Source: Thermoanaerobaculia bacterium
GTDB lineage: Bacteria > Acidobacteriota > Thermoanaerobaculia > Gp7-AA8
DNA length: 33,902 nt
Reading direction: 5' to 3'
NCBI GenBank assembly: GCA_016650215.1
Contig: JAENWF010000175.1
Span: 1-33,902 of the forward strand
The position numbers were made by a program, and so were the translations under genes. This document shows positions 15,892-24,639 of this stretch, one piece after another. The notes under the pieces are model-generated. The model was not told the DNA's origin. It made no database searches and saw nothing but the letters and a program-made list of their open reading frames with translations. Each line of letters opens with the position of its first letter. Positions within the stretch are counted from its first letter, which is position 1.

Positions 15892-17040
15892 ATGCAAATG
15901 AATCGGAATACCCTGTTTCTCGTGGTCCTGGCGCTTGTGGCGCTGATGGCCACTCCGTCGTTCGCACAGAGCAGCTCCGTTGTGGAGTTTCACGGCTTTG
16001 GCGGATGGGCGCTCGGCAAGACAGACGGGCTGAAGTACTCGTTTGGCACACAGGAAGGGCAGTACGACAACGCTGAGATGGCGATCAACGCGTCCGCGCG
16101 CCCGATGGAGCAACTGTCCATCGTGTCGCAGATCCGTTTTGACTCGAACTCGCAGCGCGGCGGTGCGGATCTCGACTACGCGTTCGCAGAATGGGCCTTC
16201 AGCGACGCAGCGAAGATCCGCATGGGGCGCGTCAAGCATCCGTTCGGAATCTACGGCGAGGTGTTTGATGTCGGCACGCTGCGGCCGTTCTATTCGCTTC
16301 CTGCGAGTTTGTACGGCGCGAATGGCTTCACGGCGCGCGCTTACAACGGCGCTGGTCTGACGGGCAATCTGAGCCGTGGACGCTGGGGACTGCAGTACGA
16401 CCTGTACGCTGGACAGATCGAAGGCGATTTCGAGGCTCCCGGTCTTCTTACGGCGACCAGCGCCAATTTCGCCGAGCCGAACATTCGCTTCAGTTATCGG
16501 GTCGAGGACACCGTCGGTGGTCGTCTGAATATTTCGACGCCGATCGATGGGCTCACGGTTGGCGGCTCCGGTTACTCGGGCGAGGCGTTCACCGATCTGG
16601 ACAATGTGTCGACCGCGCGCCGTGATGTTTACGCGGCTCACGTCGAGTTCATTCGTTCGAGTCTGACGATTCGTTCGGAGTACGGGCACCTCAAGAACGG
16701 GACTGATTTCTCTGCTGATGCCAGCTACGTGGAACTGTCGTACCGGCTCCGCGAGAAGTGGCAGTTGTCGGCGCGTCTGGATTCGCAGGACGTGAGCGTC
16801 AACGTCAACCCCGCAAACCTCCCGAAGATTTTTCCGCAGCTTCTCGAAAACAAAGAGAAGGCACTTGGACTCAGCTACTGGTTCACGCCGGGACTTGTCG
16901 TGCGTGCGAGCTGGCACCACATCGACGGTAACCGCTTTGCCTTTCCCGAGCGCTCTGAGGATGTTCTCCGCGCGCTTCAGACAGGCGAGCTTGATCGCAC
17001 GACGGACATGCTTGTCGTCGGCGCGCAGTTCAGTTTCTGA
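15892..17040 (+). CDS. Outer-membrane beta-barrel porin
   Basis: A 382-residue protein with a signal peptide (hydrophobic LFLVVLALVALM, cleavage likely after PSFA near residue 26). The mature part is rich in alternating hydrophobic/aromatic strands such as LDYAFAEWAF, WGLQYDLYAGQI and YVELSYRLREKWQLSARLD, and ends in the outer-membrane signature VVGAQFSF with a terminal phenylalanine. The MGRVKHPFGIYGE segment recalls the GRxKxPFG motif of phosphate-selective (OprO/P-like) and related 16-strand porins. The ATG at 15892 is five bases after GAGGAG. It is the first gene of the operon with the PstS-like and GGDEF-EAL genes. Solute selectivity cannot be deduced. Confidence 0.88.
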   Translation: MQMNRNTLFLVVLALVALMATPSFAQSSSVVEFHGFGGWALGKTDGLKYSFGTQEGQYDNAEMAINASARPMEQLSIVSQIRFDSNSQRGGADLDYAFAEWAFSDAAKIRMGRVKHPFGIYGEVFDVGTLRPFYSLPASLYGANGFTARAYNGAGLTGNLSRGRWGLQYDLYAGQIEGDFEAPGLLTATSANFAEPNIRFSYRVEDTVGGRLNISTPIDGLTVGGSGYSGEAFTDLDNVSTARRDVYAAHVEFIRSSLTIRSEYGHLKNGTDFSADASYVELSYRLREKWQLSARLDSQDVSVNVNPANLPKIFPQLLENKEKALGLSYWFTPGLVVRASWHHIDGNRFAFPERSEDVLRALQTGELDRTTDMLVVGAQFSF

Positions 17041-17049
17041 GGTGATGAA

Positions 17050-17472
17050 GTGAGAAAGTTCATAGCAATCGTAATCTTGATGCTCGTTCCCGTCGTGGGG
17101 CGAGCAGAGGCAGTGAAGGTCGTGGTCAATGCCGCAAATCCCTCCGATTCGATGACCCGCGAGAAAGTCGCTGATCTCTTTCTCAAGAAGGCGACTCGCT
17201 GGGAGAGCGGACGCGTGGCGACACCGGTCGATCAATCCGACAAGCGGTCGGTGCGGGGCGAGTTCTCGCAGAAGCTGCTCGTCAAGGAAGTTGCCTGGGT
17301 GAAGAGTTACTGGCAGAAGATGATTTTCTCGGGTCGCGCGACGCCCCCGGCCGAGCTTTCGTCAGATGGCGAAGTTCTGGAGTTCGTCCGCGCGAACCCT
17401 GATGCAATCGGGTATGTGTCTGAAGGCACTCCGCTGACCGCCGGCATCAAGCCGGTCGCTGTGAAGGACTGA
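17050..17472 (+). CDS. Small PstS-like periplasmic binding protein
   Basis: The 140-residue protein has a signal peptide (residues 1-20, ending GRAEA) and one PBP-like domain of the phosphate-binding type, about half the size of PstS. Typical segments are VVVNAANPSDSMTREKVADLFLKKATRW, VPVDQSDKRSVRGEFSQKLL and SYWQKMIFSGRATPPAELSSDGEVLEFVRANPDAIGYVSEGTPL. Such stand-alone proteins are often annotated as phosphate ABC transporter substrate-binding, but no permease or ATPase is present here. They are commonly found beside porins and signalling genes, so a sensory role is more likely. The GTG start at 17050 follows the porin stop by nine bases with GAGGTG upstream. Confidence 0.85.
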   Translation: MRKFIAIVILMLVPVVGRAEAVKVVVNAANPSDSMTREKVADLFLKKATRWESGRVATPVDQSDKRSVRGEFSQKLLVKEVAWVKSYWQKMIFSGRATPPAELSSDGEVLEFVRANPDAIGYVSEGTPLTAGIKPVAVKD

Positions 17473-17473
17473 A

Positions 17474-19180
17474 ATGGCACTGGCTCTCGCATACACTGAT
17501 TCCAAAGAAACTCCGAACATCGACGCGCAGATGATTCGCGCGCTCGTCGATGACTCGTCGGCATCCATGGTCTGGATGACCGATCTCGACCTCCGGATCC
17601 TCGCGGCGCGCGGAGGCGCGCTGCGAGTGGCTGGACTCGATACCGCTCCACTTGTGGGGAAAACCCTTCCGGACCTGCTCGCCTGCGAGCAGGCTCCGGA
17701 TCGGGTGGTCATCGCTCACATGCATGCGCTGATGGGCGAGACTGTTGCGGTCGAAGTCGACTGGCAGGAGAGATCGTACGCAATGCAGGTGGTGCCGTTC
17801 CGTAACGAGGAGGGAAGAATCTCGGGCGTCGTTGGGACTGCTTTGGATGTCACCGAGCATCACCGTTCACTTCGCAATGCGGAGTGGTATCGCCGGCACG
17901 ATCCCCTGACTTCGCTCCCGAACCGGCAGAATCTCCGCGAGACTCTGAACCGGGCCATCGCCGAGGCAAAACGGTCATGCGATACGTTTGCGCTTGCTCT
18001 GATGGACGTCGACGATTTTTCGCGCGTAAACGACGCGTGGGGACAGAGCGTCGGCGACGAAGTGCTGAGGCAGGTCGCCGCTCGCATTCATTCGGCCGTT
18101 GGCGACGTGAAGATCGCCCGTACCGACGGCGACGAGTTCGCGATTCTGATTCCCGAGGCCGACAGCGAGACAGCCAGGCGCGTCACCGCGCAGCTGACCG
18201 CGGCTCTTCGCCAGCCTTTCATCGCCGACGGGAGACAGATCTCGCTGACTGCGAGCTTCGGCGCCGCGCTCTTTCCTGCTGATGGTGACAACGCCCACTA
18301 CATCATGCGTGGCGCATCGGTCGCTCTGCGGCGGTCCAAGGAGATGGGCGGGAACCAGTATCACCGCTGCTCAGCGTCATTGATCGTTCCGGCGCGGGAA
18401 CGTCTGGTACTGTCCGAAGAGCTTCGCGGAGCCATCGAGCGCGATGAGCTCAGTCTCCACTACCAGCCGCAGATCCGCCTCGAAGATGGTGCACTCGTGG
18501 CCATGGAAGCGCTCCTGCGGTGGAATCACGGCGGCGAGATCGTTCCGGCCGCACATTTCATTCGCATCGCGGAAGAGAGTCACTTGATCGTACCGATCGG
18601 GACCTGGGTTCTCGACGAAGCTTGCCGTCAGTACGCCGAGTGGATGCAACGCGACATCGCGCCGCAGCGCGTCGCGGTGAACATCGGTGCGCGCCACTTT
18701 CACCATCCCCAACTCGTGAACACGGTGCGGGAGACGCTCGAGCGTTACGGGCTGGCAGGGACGATGCTCGAGATCGAGATCACCGAGACGGCGGCGATGC
18801 AGGACCTCGACATCACGATGGCCGTGATCGATGAGCTGAGGCAACTCGGAGTGGGGATCGCCATTGACGATTTCGGCACTGGCCACTCGTCGCTCAGCTA
18901 CCTCAAGAGATTCGCGATCACCGCATTGAAAGTCGATCGCAGCTTCGTTTCCGATCTGAACGATTCGGATTCCGCGGCCGCCCTTGTCGAGGCGATCATG
19001 GCCACCGCACGAGCCCTCGGGCTTCGCGTGGTTGCTGAAGGAGTTGAGAACACGCGGCAGGCCGACTGGCTCCGCGAGGCCGGCTGCGACGAAGCTCAAG
19101 GATTTCTGTTCGCGAAACCGGTGGATAGTACGAAGGCTTCCGAGTACCTGCAGCATGCCGGGCGGCCAACAATTGCCTGA
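17474..19180 (+). CDS. PAS-GGDEF-EAL cyclic-di-GMP signalling protein
   Basis: This 568-residue cytoplasmic protein has a PAS domain (about 15-125), GGDEF domain (about 140-295) and EAL domain (about 315-560). The GGDEF signature reads DGDEF at 218-222, so the first glycine is replaced by aspartate and cyclase activity is doubtful; the metal-binding LMDVDDFSRVND region is kept. The EAL domain looks active: E345 in MEALLRW, ITETAAMQD, IDDFGTGHSSLSYL, KVDRSFV and VAEGVEN. The likely net action is hydrolysis of cyclic-di-GMP, possibly gated by GTP binding to GGDEF and by the PAS ligand. It follows the PstS-like gene by one base, so porin, binding protein and this enzyme form one transcript. Confidence 0.94.
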   Translation: MALALAYTDSKETPNIDAQMIRALVDDSSASMVWMTDLDLRILAARGGALRVAGLDTAPLVGKTLPDLLACEQAPDRVVIAHMHALMGETVAVEVDWQERSYAMQVVPFRNEEGRISGVVGTALDVTEHHRSLRNAEWYRRHDPLTSLPNRQNLRETLNRAIAEAKRSCDTFALALMDVDDFSRVNDAWGQSVGDEVLRQVAARIHSAVGDVKIARTDGDEFAILIPEADSETARRVTAQLTAALRQPFIADGRQISLTASFGAALFPADGDNAHYIMRGASVALRRSKEMGGNQYHRCSASLIVPARERLVLSEELRGAIERDELSLHYQPQIRLEDGALVAMEALLRWNHGGEIVPAAHFIRIAEESHLIVPIGTWVLDEACRQYAEWMQRDIAPQRVAVNIGARHFHHPQLVNTVRETLERYGLAGTMLEIEITETAAMQDLDITMAVIDELRQLGVGIAIDDFGTGHSSLSYLKRFAITALKVDRSFVSDLNDSDSAAALVEAIMATARALGLRVVAEGVENTRQADWLREAGCDEAQGFLFAKPVDSTKASEYLQHAGRPTIA

Positions 19181-19184
19181 TTGA

Positions 19185-19229
19185 CACACTATCGTGCGAG
19201 GCTGCCGTATTCGGCAGCCTCGCAGTGTG
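19185..19229 (+). terminator. Strong hairpin closing the porin operon
   Basis: GCGAGGCTGCCG (19196-19207) pairs perfectly with CGGCAGCCTCGC (19212-19223) around TATT. It is extended by CACACT/AGTGTG (19185-19190 and 19224-19229) beyond a small bulge. It begins five bases after the GGDEF-EAL stop. No T-tract follows, so termination may need a factor, but position and stability support an operon end. Confidence 0.6.
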
Positions 19230-19233
19230 ACCG

Positions 19234-19239
19234 TACAAT
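19234..19239 (+). promoter_or_regulatory. Candidate -10 element of the serine hydrolase gene
   Basis: GTACAAT places TACAAT seven bases before the ATG at 19247, directly after the hairpin. No ribosome-binding site is seen, so the transcript is probably leaderless. Confidence 0.45.
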
Positions 19240-19246
19240 CACACTC

Positions 19247-20281
19247 ATGCGCACGCTGGCCGCCGCAGTTCTCCTTCTGACGACCGGCTGCGCGACAGGA
19301 CTACTTGACGTGACGGAACGGATCGAAGCACTGATGCGACCGTATCAGGGAGACGTGCCCGGCGCGTCGCTTCTCGTCATACGCGACGGGCAGACAGTAG
19401 TCGCCCGCTCCTGGGGCCTTTCAGATGTCGAGGCGCGCGTTTCTGCGACTCCGGCGACGAACTATCGGCTTGCCTCGGTCACGAAGCAGTTCACGGCGGC
19501 GTCGATTCTTCTTCTGGCTGAGGATGGGAAACTGACGATCGACGACCCTCTGCGCCGCTGGCTTTCATCACTTCCTGCCGCGGCTGACGCCGTCACGATC
19601 CGCCACCTCCTCACGCACACCTCGGGTCTGGTGGACTACGAAGATGTGGTGTCGCCCGACACGAGCGTGCCGCTCAGAGACGCTGACGTACTACGCCTGC
19701 TCGAGTCTCAGAACACCACATACTTTGTGCCAGGATCGTCATACCGCTACAGCAACAGCGGCTATGCGCTTCTTGCGCTGATCGTGGAGCGCGCATCGGG
19801 CCAGACGTTCGCGTCGTTCCTGCGCGATCGAATCTTCGCGCCGCTAGGCATGAGCAACACTGTGGCTTTCGAACAGGGGCTGTCGTCAGTCGCGAATCGC
19901 GCGTATGGCTACACGGAAGTAGACGGCAAATGGACGCGCACCGATCAGAGCATGACGAGTGCAGTGCTTGGCGACGGCGGGATCTACTCGTCGATCGAGG
20001 ATCTTGCGAAGTGGGACGCCGCGCTCTACGACGACGAGCTGCTCAGCGCCGTGTCGAGGAAGCTCGCATTCACGCCGCACACGCCGACGAATGTGAAGGA
20101 CGTTGCCTATGGCTTCGGGTGGCGCATCACTGGCGACACGTTCTGGCACTCAGGGGAGACGATCGGCTTTCGGAATGTGATCGTGCGAAACACGAGGCGG
20201 CGCCTGACCGTCGTCGTGCTGACGAATCGAAACGAACCGCCTCCGTACGCGCTGGCGAAAGAGATCGCGAAGCTGTTCTAG
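19247..20281 (+). CDS. Class C beta-lactamase-like serine hydrolase
   Basis: A 344-residue protein of the beta-lactamase/transpeptidase-like family (Pfam Beta-lactamase). The N-terminus is a secretion signal with LTTGC at C15, a borderline lipobox, so it may be a lipoprotein. The catalytic motifs are present: S77-V-T-K80 as SxxK, Y168-S-N as YxN, and HSG at H301 in place of KTG. HSG-type members are mostly esterases, D-aminopeptidases or penicillin-binding-like enzymes rather than true beta-lactamases. IRHLLTHTSGLVDY is the family signature. It is transcribed alone and converges with the DUF2911 gene five bases away. The substrate is unknown; antibiotic resistance should not be assumed. Confidence 0.9.
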   Translation: MRTLAAAVLLLTTGCATGLLDVTERIEALMRPYQGDVPGASLLVIRDGQTVVARSWGLSDVEARVSATPATNYRLASVTKQFTAASILLLAEDGKLTIDDPLRRWLSSLPAAADAVTIRHLLTHTSGLVDYEDVVSPDTSVPLRDADVLRLLESQNTTYFVPGSSYRYSNSGYALLALIVERASGQTFASFLRDRIFAPLGMSNTVAFEQGLSSVANRAYGYTEVDGKWTRTDQSMTSAVLGDGGIYSSIEDLAKWDAALYDDELLSAVSRKLAFTPHTPTNVKDVAYGFGWRITGDTFWHSGETIGFRNVIVRNTRRRLTVVVLTNRNEPPPYALAKEIAKLF

Positions 20282-20286
20282 ACCCG

Positions 20287-21123
20287 TTACTTCTTCCAGC
20301 TTGCAAGGGTGCGGTCGAGCCCTTCGATGTACTCCTTCGGAGCTTTGCCCTGCGCGGCTGCCTTTGCCTTCTCCATCAGCGGATACGCTTCGGCGGTTCG
20401 ACCCAGTTTGTGCAGGACGAGCGCTTTCAGCTCGTAGTTCCAGAAGTGCTCTTTTGCGGCCATCGCCTTGTCAACCCACGCGAGGCCCTCCTCTAGCCGC
20501 TCGCCGCTGTTCATCGCATGGCGCGCCGCGTTGTGCCAGGTCTGCCAGTCCTCTGCTTTCGCCACCGCCACTTCGTCGTTCACGTGTTTCCAGACGAGCG
20601 CCGGCATATCGAACTCGATGGTGAAGGGGACGCGCACCTTCTCCCATCGGATGTCAGCGCGCAATGATCGATCGCTCAATGGAAGAAGATTGATGTCGAG
20701 CCACTCAGCGAAATCACTCTTGAGCGGCTTTGCGGTGAAGCGCGCCTGATCCTGGTTCATCTTGTAAAAGAACGCGCCCCACTGCTGATGCTCTTTGTTG
20801 AGGATCATCTCCCACTCGTCCTTGTTTGGAATCGCAAAGAGCGCGTACTTGCCGGCCGGGACACTGACGCCGTTGATCTTCGAGTCATGGGAGATCTCGA
20901 TCGTAGTCGCGTCGTTTGCGCCGAGGCGCCAGACTTTGCCGAGAGGAACGAGATCGCCCCACACCATGCGTCCTTTGACGGCCGGGCGGTGGTAGGCGAC
21001 GACTACCTTGGCGATCCCGATCTCCTGCGAGATCGTCGCCCGGGGACTCACCCTCGGAAGCTTGATCTCAGCAAGTGTGGTGCTGGCAATGAGGAACGCG
21101 GAGGCGACGATCAGATTGCGCAT
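20287..21123 (-). CDS. Secreted DUF2911 protein with C-terminal TPR-like region
   Basis: The 278-residue protein has a signal peptide (1-18, ending TLA). DUF2911 (about 22-170) is recognised from SPRATISQEIGIAKVVVAYHRPAVKGRMVWGDLVPLGKVWRLGANDATTIEIS, with KINGVSVPAGKYALFAIP after it. The C-terminal part (about 190-278) is helical and TPR-like (GERLEEGLAWVDKAMAAKEHFWNYELKALVLHKLGRTAEA). DUF2911 proteins are common in Bacteroidota and Acidobacteriota and have no established function. The ATG at 21123 has TACAAT six bases upstream and no ribosome-binding site. Confidence 0.9.
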   Translation of the reverse strand: MRNLIVASAFLIASTTLAEIKLPRVSPRATISQEIGIAKVVVAYHRPAVKGRMVWGDLVPLGKVWRLGANDATTIEISHDSKINGVSVPAGKYALFAIPNKDEWEMILNKEHQQWGAFFYKMNQDQARFTAKPLKSDFAEWLDINLLPLSDRSLRADIRWEKVRVPFTIEFDMPALVWKHVNDEVAVAKAEDWQTWHNAARHAMNSGERLEEGLAWVDKAMAAKEHFWNYELKALVLHKLGRTAEAYPLMEKAKAAAQGKAPKEYIEGLDRTLASWKK

Positions 21124-21129
21124 CGGGAG

Positions 21130-21135
21130 ATTGTA
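21130..21135 (-). promoter_or_regulatory. Candidate -10 element of the DUF2911 gene
   Basis: On the minus strand GTACAAT gives TACAAT six bases before the ATG at 21123, the third GTACAAT in this position in the window. Confidence 0.45.
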
Positions 21136-21154
21136 CGGGACTGGCGAGTGCTTC

Positions 21155-21222
21155 GTGACGAGTGCTGAGTCCTGAGTCCTGAGTAGTCACTCGTCACTCC
21201 TCAGCACTCAGCACTCAGCACT
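21155..21222. repeat. Heptanucleotide array with inverted arms
   Basis: The left arm (from 21155) is built of CTGAGTC/CTGAGTG-type heptamers. The right arm (to 21222) is built of ACTCAGC heptamers, so the arms can fold on each other, with GTGACGAGTG and CACTCGTCAC as related flanking blocks. It fills the gap between the divergent DUF2911 and O-methyltransferase genes. The period is seven bases and the units are direct within each arm. It is not a CRISPR: there are no spacers. Confidence 0.75.
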
Positions 21223-21227
21223 GCAAT

Positions 21228-21233
21228 TAATAT
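21228..21233 (+). promoter_or_regulatory. Candidate -10 element of the O-methyltransferase gene
   Basis: TAATAT lies six bases before the ATG at 21240, directly downstream of the heptamer array. GAGGAG touches the ATG and is too close to serve as a normal ribosome-binding site. Confidence 0.4.
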
Positions 21234-21239
21234 GAGGAG

Positions 21240-21893
21240 ATGAACGATCTCTGGTCCGACGTCGACGACTACCTCACGCATCTGCTCGTACAACCTGACG
21301 ACGCGCTGAACGCGACGTTGGATTCGACGGCGGCCAATGGGTTGCCGCTCATCAATGTTTCGGCGCCGCAGGGGAAGATGCTCTACCTCTTTGCGAGAAT
21401 GATCGGCGCCCGCAAGATCCTCGAGATCGGGACGCTCGCCGGTTACAGTACGATCTGGCTCGCGCGCGGCCTTGCTCCGGGCGGCCGCGTCACGACGCTC
21501 GAGATCGATCCGAAGCATGCGGCGGTCGCGCGGACGAACTTCGTTAACGCGGCAGTTGCCGACAAGGTCGATGTCAGAGTCGGACGCGCACTCGATACGC
21601 TGCCGAAGCTCGAAGGCCCGTTCGATCTCTTCTTCATCGACGCCGACAAGGCGAGCATCCCCGACTACTTCAAATGGTCGCTCAGGCTATCGCGTCCCGG
21701 AAGCGTGATCGTCGTGGACAACGTCGTACGCAAGGGTGCGATCCTCGAGAAGGACAGCGACGACGAAGCTGTCAAAGGCGTGCGACGGTTCAACGAGTTG
21801 GTGGCGGATGAGAAGCGAGTCAGCGCGACAACGATTCAGACCGTCGGCAGCAAGGGATATGACGGTTTTGCACTGCTCGTCGTGTCCCATTGA
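21240..21893 (+). CDS. Class I SAM-dependent O-methyltransferase
   Basis: This 217-residue protein matches the caffeoyl-CoA/catechol O-methyltransferase family (Methyltransf_3). These metal-dependent enzymes methylate catechol-type hydroxyls. Seen are SAPQGKMLYLFARMIG, the SAM motif KILEIGTLAGYSTIWLARGL with acidic LEID after it, FDLFFIDADK (metal and SAM side), and VDNVVRKGAI followed by FNELVADEKRV. Length and motif order are standard. No signal peptide. It stands between a heptamer array and an unrelated converging gene, so the substrate is not indicated by context. Confidence 0.92.
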   Translation: MNDLWSDVDDYLTHLLVQPDDALNATLDSTAANGLPLINVSAPQGKMLYLFARMIGARKILEIGTLAGYSTIWLARGLAPGGRVTTLEIDPKHAAVARTNFVNAAVADKVDVRVGRALDTLPKLEGPFDLFFIDADKASIPDYFKWSLRLSRPGSVIVVDNVVRKGAILEKDSDDEAVKGVRRFNELVADEKRVSATTIQTVGSKGYDGFALLVVSH

Positions 21894-21997
21894 CCGAGTC
21901 GCTGCGAGAACAGGACAGCTCCCACGAGTCGGTGAGCCGGGCTGCCCCTCACGTCGTTCTGGTACAGCGATTGCCGGATACTTTCGCGGGTGTCGCC

Positions 21998-22804
21998 CTA
22001 GGGTTTCTCACGATCCGGGACGATGAACAGGACATGCTGGGTTTCACGATGAGTTACAGCGGCGAACGTCCAGTACTCTATCGGGCCTTCTAGGGGCGTA
22101 ATCCGGATGTCAAATCTCTCGACTCCGGCGAGCTGTGGGAATGTCATTCCCAGATCGTTGATCGTGACGTACGCCGGGAGGTAGAGTTCAGTGCCCTGCT
22201 GGCGTTGGGTCGTGAGGACTGTTTCGGCGATGACTTGATTCGAACCTTCGAGCGAGAGGAACTCCACCCTGAACCGTGCCTCTGGGCGTCGGCGGGGATC
22301 GTAGATTCGCAGCGCGACACGACTCTCGTCCGTTTGGGGTATCGCGAGCAGCACCGTGGGGTCTGTCAGGTAGTTTCCCTCCCAGACGACCGGTACGTCG
22401 ACACCGTTTGGCTGCGCATTCCGTGACAACTCCAGAACTCGAGAACTGAGGGTAAGCAGCTTCACAGTGGCTGGATGGAAGGACAGCAGAACCCCCCGGT
22501 CCGCCTCACCCGCGGTCCCGATTTGCGGGCGAATGCTCCGTTGACCGGCGAACGTGCATCGAATGGGATCTTGGTAGCAGGGGTAGTCTCGCTGAAACCG
22601 TGCGTCGAAGGTCGCGCGCTCTGTTCGCACCCACGTCTCGGTTGCCCAGCGACTGCCGTAGGCGCCGAGTACAAACGACTCTGATGTCTGCACGGCGATC
22701 GGAACGAGTACATCCACCAAACCGTCATTGTTCGTATCGCGCTGCGCAACCATCGGCCGCGCCAGCAACGTCAGGATGAATACAGTAAGACCAAATCGTT
22801 GCAT
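21998..22804 (-). CDS. Secreted hypothetical protein
   Basis: I do not recognise this 268-residue protein. It begins with a clear signal peptide (MQRFGLTVFILTLLARPMVA, cut near residue 20), followed at once by DTNNDGLVD, which fits a calcium-binding DxNxDGxxD loop. The rest is beta-rich (for example VRTERATFDARFQRDYP, VALRIYDPRRRPEARFRVEFLSLEG) with two cysteines close together (PCYQDPIRCTF) that may form a disulfide. It ends VTHRETQHVLFIVPDREKP. The start at 22804 is chosen for the signal peptide and GAGGAG upstream. A role on the cell surface or in the periplasm is inferred. Its upstream region is noticeably more A/T-rich than the surroundings. Confidence 0.75.
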   Translation of the reverse strand: MQRFGLTVFILTLLARPMVAQRDTNNDGLVDVLVPIAVQTSESFVLGAYGSRWATETWVRTERATFDARFQRDYPCYQDPIRCTFAGQRSIRPQIGTAGEADRGVLLSFHPATVKLLTLSSRVLELSRNAQPNGVDVPVVWEGNYLTDPTVLLAIPQTDESRVALRIYDPRRRPEARFRVEFLSLEGSNQVIAETVLTTQRQQGTELYLPAYVTINDLGMTFPQLAGVERFDIRITPLEGPIEYWTFAAVTHRETQHVLFIVPDREKP

Positions 22805-22911
22805 GAGAGGCTCCTCAGAAAATATGTGCTCGCAACTTAATCCCGGCACTTATGTGCAGGCGTGTAACTAGTCTAATAGCCTTATGACTGCTTTCTTCCC
22901 GGACAATAGTA

Positions 22912-23257
22912 TTATTTCGTCTCATTGGAACGCCGAAACGGATCGACCCGCTGACCTCGAAGTCTGCGGTAGAACGTGTTTCTCGTGCCGAACCCTGCCT
23001 TATACGCTATCTGCGTCCCCGTGTGATTCGTCGTCCGCAAGACGCACCGCGCGTACGTGAGTTGGGCGCGCTTGAGCACCTGTGCCGGCGGGCGTCCGAA
23101 ATGCCTGCACGCACCAACGGTGCAACGTCGCCCGGCTCACTTCCAGCCGCGAAGCGAGCTCCTCAACACGCGGCGGCGACTCGCGCCCGTAACAGTCAAG
23201 AAGATACTCGCGAAACTGCGCGCCCAATTGGCGCGCACCCAATTGGCGTGTCGTCAT
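22912..23257 (-). pseudogene. AraC-type regulator broken by a one-base frameshift
   Basis: Two reading frames on the minus strand join into one AraC-type DNA-binding domain. Frame one (from ATG 23257) gives RVEELASRLEVSRATLHRWCVQAF, the first helix-turn-helix. Dropping one base near 23098 continues as GRPPAQVLKRAQL and then TQIAYKAGFGTRNTFYRRLRG, the second helix-turn-helix, to a stop at 22912-22914. The total length is one base more than a multiple of three. The reconstructed protein would be about 114 residues, shorter than normal AraC regulators, with no ligand domain. An imperfect 15-bp tandem duplication (RQLGARQLGA) lies near the start. Either a decayed gene or a single-base assembly error. 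Confidence 0.75.
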
Positions 23258-23650
23258 GTAATGGGAGTGACTGCCGGGAGCAGTTCCCTACCCCCCAAAC
23301 CGACTTGACACACGCAAGCGTGCGGGAGCACACAACACCGTGTGCCGTCGCTCACACGGGAAACGGCCCACGGGAACGTGGGATGCCCGGCGCGCTCTAC
23401 TCCTGGTGGAGCAGCCCTCAAGACCTCACAGCCTACTTTCGCAAAGCCCGGTTCGTTCAAGAGATCGGACGAGAGACGTTCTCTCTCGTTGGTCGAAGAA
23501 CGGACCGGGCTGCAGTCGGAACCGGTCCTGTGTATCTCCGCTGATTCGTCATGATGGCGAATGTCGATTATCTTGGCGGCTGCCGACGCCGCGAAGCGGA
23601 GCTCGAACGCGCCGGCTGTGCAGAGACGCGCGCGCACAAAGGAGCGGCTG
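23258..23650. other. Non-coding stretch with several hairpins
   Basis: No convincing gene is visible in these 393 bases; the readable frames have biased, unrelated composition. It contains GCACAC-AACACC-GTGTGC (23328-23345), CACGC-AA-GCGTG just before it, CCCACG-GGAA-CGTGGG near 23370 and the long hairpin at 23445-23511. The last few bases hold AAGGAG for the aldo/keto reductase. It adjoins a broken AraC gene, so it may be the remains of a lost gene or mobile element. Confidence 0.5.
23445..23511. other. Long two-part stem-loop, possible structured RNA or element end
   Basis: The outer stem pairs AGCCCGGTTCGTTC (23445-23458) with GAACGGACCGGGCT (23498-23511), 13 of 14 Watson-Crick with one G-T. 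After an internal loop an inner stem CGAGAGA/TCTCTCG (23470-23476 and 23482-23488) closes a five-base loop. No T-tract follows. I could not match it to a known RNA family. Confidence 0.5.
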
Positions 23651-24631
<981 letters not shown>

Positions 24632-24639
24632 AACCGTCG

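Noticed and set aside
19247-20281. Antibiotic-resistance beta-lactamase
   Set aside because: SxxK and YxN are present but the third motif is HSG, as in esterases and peptidases of the family. Resistance is not supported.
23445-23511. Long hairpin considered as an integron attC site
   Set aside because: No paired RYYYAAC/GTTRRRY core sites could be placed at its ends and no integrase is present.
23254-23637. 127-codon minus-strand frame in the gap before the aldo/keto reductase
   Set aside because: No recognisable domain, no ribosome-binding site, and it crosses several hairpins. Treated as non-coding.
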